A stretch of DNA of 64,000 nucleotides from Vannielia litorea (GTDB lineage: Bacteria > Pseudomonadota > Alphaproteobacteria > Rhodobacterales > Rhodobacteraceae): assembly GCF_019801175.1 (NCBI RefSeq), contig NZ_JAHVJR010000001.1, forward strand, positions 1,116,001 to 1,180,000, written 5' to 3'. A program made the position numbers and the translations under genes. Below, in pieces: positions 28,339 through 36,810 of the stretch. How positions within the stretch are numbered: the stretch's first letter is position 1; each line of letters opens with the position of its first letter. The notes under the pieces are model-generated. The model was not told the origin of the DNA, searched no databases, and worked only from the letters and a program-made list of their open reading frames with translations.

Positions 28339-29127
28339 ATGGAGCAGAGCGGAGGGTTCCCCGGCCTCGAGGGCAAGCGGGTTGCGATCTCGGCGGGGGC
28401 GGGCGGCATTGGGCTTGCGATTGCGCGGGTGCTGCACCGAAACGGCGCGACGCTGGCGATCTGCGATGTGGACGAGGCGGCGCTGAAGGCGGCCTCAGTG
28501 GAGTTGGGTGACTGCCTCGCGCTGCGCTGCGACGTGTCGGATGAGGGGCAGGTGGATGCCTTCTTTGACGCCATCGAGGCGCAGCACGGCGGGCTGGATG
28601 CGCTGGTGGCCAATGCGGGAATTGCCGGCCCGACCGGCAAGGTCGATGAGCTGGACCCGGCGGAATGGCGGCGTTGCCTCGATATCGGGCTGACGGGCCA
28701 GTTCCTTTGTGCCCGCCGGGCGGTGCCGATGATCCGCGCAGCCGGCGGCGGGGCGATCATCCACATGGGGTCCGCCGCGTCGAAGCACGGCTACGCCTAC
28801 CGCACGCCCTATTCGGCGGCAAAGTTCGGGGTGATCGGGCTGATGCAGTCGCTCGCCAAGGAGCTGGGGCCGGAGAACATCCGCGTCAACGCGATCCTGC
28901 CGGGCATCGTGGACGGGCCGCGCATGGAGGGCGTGATCCGCGACCGGGCGGCGCAGAAAGGGGTCTCTTACGCTGAGATGGAGGCGGAATACCTCAAGAA
29001 CGTTTCGCTGCGGCGGATGGTGAGCATGGAGGATGTGGCGGCCAGCGCGGCGATGCTGCTCTCGGACCATGGGCGCAACCTGTCGGGCCAATCGCTGGCC
29101 GTTGACGGCAATGTGGAGACGCTCTGA
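28339..29127 (+). CDS. SDR family NAD(P)-dependent oxidoreductase
   Basis: Classical short-chain dehydrogenase of 262 residues. The cofactor motif is GAGGIG (20-25), the NAG motif is in VANAGIAGP, and the catalytic residues are Y158-SAA-K162. The C-terminal MSGQ-like LSGQSLAVDGNVETL is typical. Likely oxidises a sugar hydroxyl, possibly the anomeric carbon to a lactone given the two SMP-30 lactonases downstream, but that is inference. A GTG three codons upstream is an alternative start. The next gene follows after two bases. Confidence 0.87.
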   Translation: MEQSGGFPGLEGKRVAISAGAGGIGLAIARVLHRNGATLAICDVDEAALKAASVELGDCLALRCDVSDEGQVDAFFDAIEAQHGGLDALVANAGIAGPTGKVDELDPAEWRRCLDIGLTGQFLCARRAVPMIRAAGGGAIIHMGSAASKHGYAYRTPYSAAKFGVIGLMQSLAKELGPENIRVNAILPGIVDGPRMEGVIRDRAAQKGVSYAEMEAEYLKNVSLRRMVSMEDVAASAAMLLSDHGRNLSGQSLAVDGNVETL

Positions 29128-29129
29128 CC

Positions 29130-30080
29130 ATGGCGCAGGGGAGGATCACCATCGTCGGCGCCGGGCTGATCGGGCGGGCCTGGGCCGTGGCCTTTGCGCG
29201 GGGCGGCTGCGATGTGACGGTCTGGGACGGCGTGCCGGAGGTGCTGGAGCGCTTTGGCGGCTTGGCCAGGGAGATGGCATGTGGGCTGGAGGAAGCCGGG
29301 CTGCTGGAGGAGCCTGCGGCGGCGGTGCTGGCCCGGATCACCACTGAGCCGGACCTCGCAACCGCGCTGGCAGGCTGTGACATGGTGCAGGAAAGCCTGC
29401 CGGAAGAGCTTGTGATCAAACGCGAGATCTTCGCCCGGCTCGATGCGCTGGCCCCGGTGGATGCGGTGCTGTCCAGCTCCTCCTCGGCGCTGCTGCCCTC
29501 GGCCATCTCCGAGGGGCTGGAGGGGCGGGCGCGCTGCATGGTCTGCCATCCGCTGAACCCGCCCTACCTGATCCCGGCGATCGAGATCGTTCCGGCCCCG
29601 TGGACCGCGCCCGAGGCGCTGGCGAAGGCGGAGGCGCTGATGCGCGGCATCGGGCAAGCGCCCATCGTGATGGGCAAGGAGATCGACGCCTTCGTGATGA
29701 ACCGGCTGCAGGGCGCGTTGCTGAAGGAGGCCTTCGACCTCGTGGGCGGCGGCTATGCCACGCCGGAGGAGATCGACATTTCGATCCGCGACGGGCTGGC
29801 GATGCGGTGGGCGGTGGTCGGCCCCTTTGAGACCATCGACCTGAACGCCCCCGGCGGGGTGCGCGACTATGTGGAGCGCTATGCGGGCATCTACGAGGCG
29901 CTGCCAGAGAGTGCCCCGCCTGCCGCCAGCTGGCGCGGCGAGGTGCTCGACAGGATCGTGGCGGAGCGCCGGGCGGCGCTGCCGCTGGAGGATATCCCCG
30001 CCCGCCAGCACTGGCGCGACCGGGGGCTGATGGAACTTGCGGCGTTGAGACACGTCCGGAACAGGGAGAATAGCAAATGA
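29130..30080 (+). CDS. 3-hydroxyacyl-CoA dehydrogenase family (lambda-crystallin/L-gulonate 3-dehydrogenase-like)
   Basis: NAD-dependent dehydrogenase of 316 residues. Rossmann motif GAGLIG (10-15), then LSSSSSALLPS and the catalytic stretch with H140 in CHPLNPPYLIPAIEIV. The PPYLIP pattern is shared by L-gulonate 3-dehydrogenase and L-carnitine dehydrogenase rather than by fatty-acid enzymes. It would oxidise a 3-hydroxy acid to a 3-keto acid, exactly the substrate type for the BKACE enzyme whose start overlaps its stop (ATGA). Confidence 0.87.
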   Translation: MAQGRITIVGAGLIGRAWAVAFARGGCDVTVWDGVPEVLERFGGLAREMACGLEEAGLLEEPAAAVLARITTEPDLATALAGCDMVQESLPEELVIKREIFARLDALAPVDAVLSSSSSALLPSAISEGLEGRARCMVCHPLNPPYLIPAIEIVPAPWTAPEALAKAEALMRGIGQAPIVMGKEIDAFVMNRLQGALLKEAFDLVGGGYATPEEIDISIRDGLAMRWAVVGPFETIDLNAPGGVRDYVERYAGIYEALPESAPPAASWRGEVLDRIVAERRAALPLEDIPARQHWRDRGLMELAALRHVRNRENSK

Positions 30081-31033
30081 GCGCGGGCAGAGCGGGAGCG
30101 GACCTTCAGAAGGACAAGGTGATCATCACCTGTGCGATCACCGGGGCGATTCATACGCCCTCGATGTCGCCCCATCTGCCGGTGACGGCGGATGAGATCG
30201 TGGAGCACGCGCTGGCCGCGGCGGAGGCGGGCGCGGCGATCTTGCACCTGCACGCCCGCGACCCGGAGACCGGCAAGCCGGACCAGTCGCCTGAGGGGTT
30301 CGAGCCGTTCCTGGGGCGGATCAAGCAGAGCACCGATGCGGCGCTGAACATCACCACCGGTGGCAGCCCCTTCATGACGGTGGAGGAGCGGGTGCGCCCG
30401 GCGGCGCAGTTCCGGCCCGAGGTGGCCTCGCTCAACATGGGGTCGATGAACTTTGGGCTCTACCCGATGCTGGAGCGCTACAAGGAGTTCAAGCACGACT
30501 GGGAGCGGGAGGCGCTGGAGGCCTCGCGGGGGCTGATCTTTCGTAACAGCTTTGCCGATATCGAATACGTCATGCAGGAATGCTACGGCAACGGCACGCG
30601 CTTCGAGTTCGAGTGCTACGACATCTCGCATCTCTACAACCTCGCCCATTTCGCCGACCGTGGCCTCGCCAAACCGCCGTTCTTCGTGCAGTCGGTCTTT
30701 GGCCTGCTGGGCGGGATCGGGGCGAACCCGGAGGACGTGGCGCACATGAAGCGCACCGCCGACAGGCTGTTTGGCGACGATTACCGCTGGTCGGTGCTGG
30801 GCGCGGGCGCCGGGCAGATGCGGATTGCCGCACAGGCCGCCGCGATGGGCGGCAACGTGCGCGTGGGGCTGGAAGACAGCCTCTGGGCCGGCAAGGGCCG
30901 GCTGGCGGAATCGAACGCCGAGCAGGTGCGGATGGTGCGCGGCATCATCGAGGGGCTGGGTAAGAGCGTGGCCACGCCGGACGAGGCGCGCGAGATTCTG
31001 GAACTCAAGGGCGGCGATCAAGTGGGTTTCTGA
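30077..31033 (+). CDS. Beta-keto acid cleavage enzyme (BKACE, DUF849)
   Basis: TIM-barrel enzyme of 318 residues from the family that cleaves a beta-keto acid with acetyl-CoA to acetoacetate and a new acyl-CoA (type member: 3-keto-5-aminohexanoate cleavage enzyme Kce). The zinc histidines are visible in H57-L-H59-ARDP, and E266-D267 in RVGLEDSLW fit the last ligand and active site. Where Kce has TGAE the protein has TGAIHTPSMSP, so the N-terminal ligand differs. Substrate unknown; neighbours suggest a 3-keto acid from a sugar acid. Confidence 0.87.
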   Translation: MSAGRAGADLQKDKVIITCAITGAIHTPSMSPHLPVTADEIVEHALAAAEAGAAILHLHARDPETGKPDQSPEGFEPFLGRIKQSTDAALNITTGGSPFMTVEERVRPAAQFRPEVASLNMGSMNFGLYPMLERYKEFKHDWEREALEASRGLIFRNSFADIEYVMQECYGNGTRFEFECYDISHLYNLAHFADRGLAKPPFFVQSVFGLLGGIGANPEDVAHMKRTADRLFGDDYRWSVLGAGAGQMRIAAQAAAMGGNVRVGLEDSLWAGKGRLAESNAEQVRMVRGIIEGLGKSVATPDEAREILELKGGDQVGF

Positions 31034-31062
31034 TCGCGCCGGGCAGGGGAGGGCCTTTGGAG

Positions 31063-31935
31063 ATGCTTCGGATAGAGCAATTGGTGCAGGAGCCGGATCA
31101 GCTGGGTGAGGGGCCGCTCTGGGACGTGAGCGAGCAGCGGTTTTACTGGATCGACAGCTACGGCCCGGCGGTGAAGAGCTGCGATGCGGCGGGCGGCGAC
31201 ATCAAGCGCTGGCCGCTGCCGCAGCCGGTGGGGTCGATGGCGCTTCGGGAAAGTGGCGGCGCGGTGCTGGCGCTGCGCGACGGCTTTCACTTTCTGGACT
31301 TCGAGAGCGGCGAGACCGAGCTGATCCAAGCCACCCAGCCGGGCGAGCTGCGCCCGCGGCTGAACGATGGCAAGGTGGACCGGCGCGGGCGGTTCATCGC
31401 GGGCTCGATGGACTACGAGGAGCGCGACCCGGTGGGCAAGCTCTTCCGGCTCGACCCGGACCTCTCGGTGCATTTGCTGGAGGAGGGCGTCACCTGCTCC
31501 AACGGCCCGTGCTGGAGCCCGGATGACAGCACCTTCTACTTTGCGGATACCACGCCGGGGCTGATCTATGCCTATGGCTACGACATCGACACCGGCAGCC
31601 TCACCTCGCGCCGGATCTTCGCCAGTTTCGACGGGCTGCGCGGCTACCCGGACGGGGCGACGGTGGACGCGGAGGGCTACCTCTGGTCGGCCGAAGTCTA
31701 TTCCGGGCGGCTGATCCGGTTTGACCCGGAAGGGGTGGTGGACCGGATCGTGGGGCTGCCGGTGCAATCGACCACCAGCATCACCTTTGGCGGGCCGGAT
31801 CTGGACATTGCCTATGTGACCTCGATGGCGCGGCCGATGGGCGGGCAATACCACAAGGAGCGGGAGGCGGGTGCCGTCTTCGCCATTCACGGATTGGGCG
31901 TGCGCGGCATCGAAGAGCCGCGCTTCGCAGGATAA
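31063..31935 (+). CDS. SMP-30/gluconolactonase family protein (first paralogue)
   Basis: Six-bladed beta-propeller of 290 residues, a metal-dependent lactonase family. Metal site residues are recognisable in LGEGPLW (E16), LNDGK, CSNGPCWSPDD and YPDGATVDAEGYLW. Such enzymes hydrolyse aldonolactones to aldonic acids in the cytoplasm. I use ATG 31063; a TTG two codons before it is possible. It is followed after 18 bases by a second, clearly related paralogue. Confidence 0.9.
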   Translation: MLRIEQLVQEPDQLGEGPLWDVSEQRFYWIDSYGPAVKSCDAAGGDIKRWPLPQPVGSMALRESGGAVLALRDGFHFLDFESGETELIQATQPGELRPRLNDGKVDRRGRFIAGSMDYEERDPVGKLFRLDPDLSVHLLEEGVTCSNGPCWSPDDSTFYFADTTPGLIYAYGYDIDTGSLTSRRIFASFDGLRGYPDGATVDAEGYLWSAEVYSGRLIRFDPEGVVDRIVGLPVQSTTSITFGGPDLDIAYVTSMARPMGGQYHKEREAGAVFAIHGLGVRGIEEPRFAG

Positions 31936-31953
31936 ACAGGGAGACAAGACGCC

Positions 31954-32832
31954 ATGAAGATCGACGTGCTGATAGACGTGAAGACCACCCTCGGCGAAGG
32001 GCCGATCTGGGACGTGGAGCAGCAGCGGCTCTATTTCATCGACTCGATGGATGGCCGGGTGTTTCGCTGCACCGAAACCGGCGGCGAGGTGCGAGCCTGG
32101 GACGTGCCGGGCAAGATCGGCTCGATGGCGCTGCGCAAGGATGGCAACGGCGCGATCGTGGCGCTGCAGAACGGCTTTCATCTGCTCGATTTCGAGACCG
32201 GCGACTGCGAGTTGCTGCACGACCCGGAGCCGGGCATGCCCGAGACCCGGCTGAATGACGGCAAGGCCGACCGGCGTGGGCGGTTCTTTGCGGGTTCGAT
32301 GGACACCGGCGAGGACAGCCCCGCAGGATCGCTCTACCGGGTGGACCCGGACTTCAGCGTGACCGAGGTGGATGAGGGCATTGTCTGCTCCAACGGCCCC
32401 TGCTTTAGCCCCGATGACAAGACCTTCTACTTTCAGGACACGTGGTCGGGTGAGATCTGGGCCTATGACTACGATATCGAGAGCGGCGCGCTCTCGAACC
32501 GCCGCACCTTCGCCAAGGTGGACGGCTCGAACGGCGGCGCGGCGGATGGCTCGACGGTGGATGCCGAGGGCTACCTGTGGAACGCGCTGGTCTACGACAG
32601 CAAGATCGTCCGCTACGCGCCCGACGGCACGGTGGACCGGGTGATCGAGATGCCGGTGAAGAAGGTCACGAGCATGAACTTTGGCGGCCCTGAGATGGAT
32701 GTGCTCTACGTCACCTCGATGGCCAAACCGCCGCTGCCGCGCTTCCCCGGCGACGGGCCGCTCAGGGGCAGCGTGTTTGCGATCACCGGCTTGGGGATCA
32801 AGGGTGTGCCGGAGCCGCGCTTCGGCGCCTGA
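31954..32832 (+). CDS. SMP-30/gluconolactonase family protein (second paralogue)
   Basis: Beta-propeller of 292 residues with the same motifs as its neighbour: LGEGPIWDV, LNDGKADRRGRF, CSNGPCFSPDDK and DGSTVDAEGYLW. The two proteins match at roughly half of the positions by eye. GGGAG before ATG 31954. Last gene of the operon; a GC hairpin (32831-32865) begins at its stop but has no T-run. The need for two lactonases hints at two lactone intermediates or two substrates. Confidence 0.9.
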   Translation: MKIDVLIDVKTTLGEGPIWDVEQQRLYFIDSMDGRVFRCTETGGEVRAWDVPGKIGSMALRKDGNGAIVALQNGFHLLDFETGDCELLHDPEPGMPETRLNDGKADRRGRFFAGSMDTGEDSPAGSLYRVDPDFSVTEVDEGIVCSNGPCFSPDDKTFYFQDTWSGEIWAYDYDIESGALSNRRTFAKVDGSNGGAADGSTVDAEGYLWNALVYDSKIVRYAPDGTVDRVIEMPVKKVTSMNFGGPEMDVLYVTSMAKPPLPRFPGDGPLRGSVFAITGLGIKGVPEPRFGA

Positions 32833-33066
32833 GGCGGCCAGGGGGCGGGGCTTTGGCCGCCCCTCGACTTGCGATGGAGATGCTTTGGCTCGCTCTGGAG
32901 AGCGGGCCGCTGCGCAGTGATTTCGGGGCCGGAAAGCCACGGAGTCGCAGCCAGACAAGGGGGCAGGCACAAGCCGTGCGATTTCTGCGTTTTACCCCCT
33001 TGCAAACCCCCCGGCAGGGCCGTAGAACCGCGCCACCCTGAGGGGCGGCCCAGCCGCTTCTCCCGT

Positions 33067-33141
33067 GCCCGGGTAGCTCAGGGGTAGAGCAGTGGATTGA
33101 AAATCCTCGTGTCGGTGGTTCGATTCCGCCCCCGGGCACCA
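33067..33141 (+). tRNA. tRNA-Phe (anticodon GAA)
   Basis: Acceptor stem GCCCGGG / CCCGGGC, D-loop GCTCAGGGGTAGAGC, anticodon loop TTGAAAA with GAA at 33099-33101, T-arm GGTTCGATTCC, discriminator A and encoded CCA. 75 nt. Confidence 0.97.
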
Positions 33142-33343
33142 TCCTTACCTTCTTCCAGATCGATAGCGTATTGCGATGGCCTTTTGGGCGTTTGGCGGCT
33201 GTGTTGCTCTGCCAACTGCCGCATGGCGTGTGTGCTCGTTTGAGAGGGGCGTGGACGGGGAGGGGGGAAAGCTGCTTAGTTGATTGGAGTGCGGCCCCAG
33301 GGCGGAGCGGGCCGGGGCGGGAGTAGCGCGTGGAGCCTGTTGC

Positions 33344-34462
33344 ATGAAGAAAGCTCTCATCACCGGGATCACGGGGCAGGATGGCTCTTATCTGGCGGAG
33401 TTGCTGCTGGAGAAGGGCTACGAGGTGCATGGCATCAAGCGCCGGGCCTCGCTGTTCAACACCCAGCGGGTCGATCACATCTATCAGGATCCGCATGTCG
33501 AGGCGCCGCGGCTGAAGCTGCATTACGGCGACCTGACGGACACCTCCAACCTCACTCGATTGCTGGCCGATATCGAGCCGGACGAAGTTTATAACCTCGG
33601 GGCCCAGAGCCATGTGGCGGTGAGCTTCGAGGCGCCGGAATACACGGCGGAGGTGGATGCGATGGGCACGTTGCGGCTGCTGGAGGCGATCCGCTTTCTG
33701 GGGCTGGAAAAGACAACGCGGTTTTACCAGGCCTCCACTTCGGAGCTTTACGGGCTGGTGCAGGAGACGCCGCAGCGGGAGACGACGCCGTTCCACCCGC
33801 GCAGCCCCTATGCGGTGGCCAAGCTCTATGCCTATTGGATCACGGTGAATTACCGCGAGAGCTACGGGATTTATGCCTGCAACGGCATCCTCTTCAACCA
33901 CGAGAGCCCGCGTCGGGGCGAGACCTTCGTGACCCGCAAGATCACCCGGGGGCTGGCGAATATTGCCATGGGGCTGGAGCCCTGCCTCTACATGGGCAAC
34001 ATCGACGCGCTGCGGGATTGGGGCCACGCCAAGGACTACGTGCGGATGCAGTGGTTGATGTTGCAACAGGAGGCAGCGGAGGACTTCGTGATCGCCACGG
34101 GCAAGCAGTATTCGGTGCGCGAGTTCATCCGCTGGACGGCGGCTGAGCTTTCGATGGAGCTAGCCTTCGAGGGTGAAGGCACGGAGGAGGTGGCGCGGGT
34201 GGTGAAGCTCGATAACAACGTGGCGCCGGGGGTGAAGCCGGGCGACGTGGTGATGCGGATCGACCCGAGGTATTTTCGGCCCGCGGAGGTGCAATCGCTG
34301 CTGGGGGCGCCGGAGAAGGCAAAGGAGAAGCTTGGCTGGGAGCCAGAGATCACCGCGGAGGAGATGTGCGCGGAGATGGTGGAGAGTGACCTGAAGGCGG
34401 CGCGGCGGATGGCGCTGCTGAAGCAGCACGGGCTGGAGCTTCCGGTGAGTTTCGAGGGGTGA
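33344..34462 (+). CDS. gmd: GDP-mannose 4,6-dehydratase
   Basis: Extended SDR enzyme of 372 residues that turns GDP-D-mannose into GDP-4-keto-6-deoxymannose. Cofactor motif GITGQDGSYL (8-17) followed by GIKRRASLFNTQRVDH are diagnostic of Gmd; catalytic YAVAKLYAYW, and NHESPRRGETFVTRKI later. ATG 33344 gives the standard N-terminus KKALITGITG. The stop lies 11 bases before fcl, so both form one unit for GDP-L-fucose, used in surface polysaccharides. No glycosyltransferase is adjacent. Confidence 0.96.
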   Translation: MKKALITGITGQDGSYLAELLLEKGYEVHGIKRRASLFNTQRVDHIYQDPHVEAPRLKLHYGDLTDTSNLTRLLADIEPDEVYNLGAQSHVAVSFEAPEYTAEVDAMGTLRLLEAIRFLGLEKTTRFYQASTSELYGLVQETPQRETTPFHPRSPYAVAKLYAYWITVNYRESYGIYACNGILFNHESPRRGETFVTRKITRGLANIAMGLEPCLYMGNIDALRDWGHAKDYVRMQWLMLQQEAAEDFVIATGKQYSVREFIRWTAAELSMELAFEGEGTEEVARVVKLDNNVAPGVKPGDVVMRIDPRYFRPAEVQSLLGAPEKAKEKLGWEPEITAEEMCAEMVESDLKAARRMALLKQHGLELPVSFEG

Positions 34463-34473
34463 CAGGGCCGGTG

Positions 34474-35403
34474 ATGGAGCTTGAAGGCAAGCGCATCTGG
34501 GTCGCGGGCCATCGCGGGATGGTGGGCGGCGCGGTGGTGCGGCGGCTGGCGCGTGAGGGCTGCGAGGTGATCCGCGCCGGGCGGGATGTGGTGGACCTGA
34601 TCGACCAGCGGGCGGTGCAGGACTGGATGGCGGAGGTGCGGCCCGATGTCATTGTGCTGGCGGCGGCGAAGGTGGGGGGCATCGCGGCGAATGCGGCGCG
34701 GCCTGCGGAGTTTCTCTACGAGAACCTGATGATCGAAGCCAACGTGATGCAGGCGGCGCATCTGTGCGGGGTCGAGCGGCTGCTGTTTCTCGGCTCCTCC
34801 TGCATCTACCCGAAGATGGCAGAGCAGCCGATCTCGGAAGAGAGCCTGCTGACCGGGCCGCTGGAGCCGACCAACGAGGCCTATGCGATTGCGAAGATCG
34901 CCGGGGTGAAGCTGGTGCAGGCCTATCGCGCCCAACACGGGCGGCGGTGGATTTCGGCGATGCCAACCAATCTTTACGGGCCGGGCGACAGCTATGACCT
35001 CGAAACGAGCCATGTGCTGCCGGCGCTGCTGAGGAAGTTCCACGAGGCGAAGCTGCGCGGTGCGGGCGAGGTGGTCATCTGGGGCACGGGGTCGCCGCTA
35101 CGGGAGTTTTTGCATTGCGATGATCTGGCCGATGCGCTGGTGTTTCTGCTCAAGGCCTATGACGGTGACGCGCCTGTGAACGTGGGCTCGGGGGTGGAGG
35201 TTTCGATCCGGGAACTGGCGGAGGTGATTGCCGATGTGGTGGGTTATGAAGCGGAGTTGGTGTTTGATGCCAGCAAGCCGGACGGGACGCCGCGCAAGCT
35301 GATGGACAGCTCGAAGCTTCATGCGATGGGATGGAACGACGCAAGGAGCCTGCGGGAGGGGATTGCCGAGACATATGCGGGCGTGCTGCGGGACGGGTTC
35401 TGA
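34474..35403 (+). CDS. fcl: GDP-L-fucose synthase
   Basis: Extended SDR epimerase/reductase of 309 residues making GDP-L-fucose from the Gmd product. Typical motifs: VAGHRGMVGGAVVRRL, LAAAKVGGI, FLGSSCIYPK, and catalytic NEAYAIAK. I chose ATG 34474; a GTG at 34459 overlapping the gmd stop would add five residues and cannot be excluded. Probably co-translated with gmd. Confidence 0.94.
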   Translation: MELEGKRIWVAGHRGMVGGAVVRRLAREGCEVIRAGRDVVDLIDQRAVQDWMAEVRPDVIVLAAAKVGGIAANAARPAEFLYENLMIEANVMQAAHLCGVERLLFLGSSCIYPKMAEQPISEESLLTGPLEPTNEAYAIAKIAGVKLVQAYRAQHGRRWISAMPTNLYGPGDSYDLETSHVLPALLRKFHEAKLRGAGEVVIWGTGSPLREFLHCDDLADALVFLLKAYDGDAPVNVGSGVEVSIRELAEVIADVVGYEAELVFDASKPDGTPRKLMDSSKLHAMGWNDARSLREGIAETYAGVLRDGF

Positions 35404-35508
35404 CTCGCGACGCGGAGGCCTTTGGCGGGTGGCCCGGCGGGCTGGACAAGCCGGGGAAGGGCGGCCTAGCCTTTGCGGATATTGAGAAGTCATTCCGGAT
35501 TTTGATTA

Positions 35509-36354
35509 ATGCTGCGCTGGATCCTTGCTGCCGTTCTCTCTGTTGGAATGCCCGGCCTCGCCGTGGCGCAGGAGAGCCTGCCGTGTGACCGGCCTTTGCT
35601 GCTGGGCGGCGCGGAGGAGGGGGCGGAGATCGACAAGGTGCATCGCCCGGTGGCCCACCCCGGTGCATTCGGGGGGACCGTGAGCTGCGTGCAGGAGCAG
35701 AGCGCGGGCAGGGTGGAGCAATACTGGGTGGAGTTCCTGCCGGAGAACGGCACCACGCAGGAGCATGTGACCTATCTCGACGGGCTGATCAGCTATCATC
35801 TGAAGTTCAAGGGGGACGAGGGCGGCACCGCCGAGGTGGCGGCCTGTTCGCAGCGCAATGGCGGCGGCCTGGTGTGCCGGGTCGATCTGGGCAGCGGCAA
35901 AGGGCTTTACCTCGCACGGTTCTTCGGCCCGGACCTTGGGTTCACCGGCATCCGGGTGATGGCCTATCCGGGCAAGGGGATCGTGAACGAGACGCTCTGG
36001 GATATGGTTAGCGCCGATGTGGAGGCTGGGACGGCGGGGCTGGAGATGGAACTGATCCTGCCCGAGAAAACGCTGCGCTGGAGCCTGCGGAGCCAGGAGG
36101 AATCGCGGCCCGGCGAGATGATCTTCGGGATGTCGGGCGATCCGGCGTGGGAGTTCATGCGGGAGATATACGAGGTGCCGCAGGAGGTGGTTCTGGAAGC
36201 CCGGGTGACCAGCACGAGCGGCGGACAGGAGACCACCACTACCGCGACACAGGACATTGCAGAGGGCAATGTGGCCTATCTGATCGACAAGCTCGCCAAG
36301 GTGGAGCAGCTGATGGTGGCGGGTTGGGAAAAGTCGAAGGGCATGAAATTCTGA
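35509..36354 (+). CDS. Hypothetical secreted protein (281 aa)
   Basis: Not recognised. A signal peptide (MLRWILAAVLSVGMPGLAVA, cleavage near residue 20) is followed by a beta-rich mature part with cysteines in LPCDRP, VSCVQE, AACSQRNGGGLVCRV, so two disulfides are likely. No membrane anchor. The end KLAKVEQLMVAGWEKSKGMKF is helical. It lies alone between fcl and the tRNA-Asp pair and may be transcribed from its own promoter in the 105-base gap after fcl. Confidence 0.72.
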   Translation: MLRWILAAVLSVGMPGLAVAQESLPCDRPLLLGGAEEGAEIDKVHRPVAHPGAFGGTVSCVQEQSAGRVEQYWVEFLPENGTTQEHVTYLDGLISYHLKFKGDEGGTAEVAACSQRNGGGLVCRVDLGSGKGLYLARFFGPDLGFTGIRVMAYPGKGIVNETLWDMVSADVEAGTAGLEMELILPEKTLRWSLRSQEESRPGEMIFGMSGDPAWEFMREIYEVPQEVVLEARVTSTSGGQETTTTATQDIAEGNVAYLIDKLAKVEQLMVAGWEKSKGMKF

Positions 36355-36418
36355 CACCCGTGGATTGGCCGCTTGACGAGCCGGGCGGCCTTGCATAGAA
36401 GCCCCCCTACAGCGCTGC

Positions 36419-36495
36419 GCGGTTGTAGCTCAGTTGGTTAGAGTACCGGCCTGTCACGCCGGGGGTCGCGGGTTCGAGCCCCGTCAACCGCGCCA
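36419..36495 (+). tRNA. tRNA-Asp (anticodon GTC), first copy
   Basis: Acceptor stem GCGGTTG / CAACCGC, D-loop GCTCAGTTGGTTAGAG, anticodon arm CCGGC-CTGTCAC-GCCGG with GTC at 36453-36455, T-arm GGTTCGAGCCC, discriminator G and encoded CCA. 77 nt, identical to the next copy. Confidence 0.97.
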
Positions 36496-36522
36496 CGCTG
36501 TAAATGCCGAATAGGCCCATGC

Positions 36523-36599
36523 GCGGTTGTAGCTCAGTTGGTTAGAGTACCGGCCTGTCACGCCGGGGGTCGCGGGTTCGAGCCCCGTCAACCGCGCCA
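36523..36599 (+). tRNA. tRNA-Asp (anticodon GTC), second copy
   Basis: Same 77-nt sequence as the gene at 36419-36495, 27 bases downstream; anticodon GTC at 36557-36559. A recent tandem duplication kept identical by conversion is likely. Confidence 0.97.
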
Positions 36600-36626
36600 C
36601 CTTCCTTCACATCGATGATTTGGTTG

Positions 36627-36651
36627 CGTCCGCTTTTGGCGGGCGTTTTTT
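36627..36651 (+). terminator. Intrinsic terminator of the tRNA-Asp pair
   Basis: Stem CGTCCGC (36627-36633) / GCGGGCG (36639-36645) with loop TTTTG (one G-T pair), followed by six T residues; 28 bases after the second tRNA. Confidence 0.85.
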
Positions 36652-36696
36652 GGTTCTTGGGGCCCGTCCTCTGGAGCGCGCTTAGTTAGTGGTGGG

Positions 36697-36741
36697 CCAG
36701 CCCCCCACACCCCCGGGAATATTTGCAGCAAGAAAATGCAG
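36697..36741 (+). repeat. REP-like element, copy 2
   Basis: CCAGCCCCCCACACCCCCGG is followed by GAATATTTGCAGCAAGAAAA and TGCAG. The right part equals the other copies; the GC hairpin is imperfect here. It lies in the gap between the tRNA-Asp terminator and the dehalogenase-like gene. Confidence 0.75.
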
Positions 36742-36810
36742 CCGGGGTGGGGCTTGGGGCGGGCGCGGTAACCTTAATGGGCGTTAGGGTTAACGCTGGG
36801 ATGGGCGGGA

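Noticed and set aside
32798..34066. Minus-strand open frame containing GGGIEPPTRGFSIHCSTPELPGH-like text
   Set aside because: This is the well-known false translation of the complement of tRNA-Phe (33067-33141) and of gmd; it covers a tRNA and real genes on the other strand.
36419..36599. Direct repeats suggesting a short CRISPR-like array or attachment site
   Set aside because: They are two complete identical tRNA-Asp genes; no integrase and no spacer pattern.
33067..36741. Genomic island between tRNA-Phe and tRNA-Asp
   Set aside because: No integrase, no repeated tRNA end and normal base composition for gmd and fcl; adjacency to tRNA genes alone is not enough.
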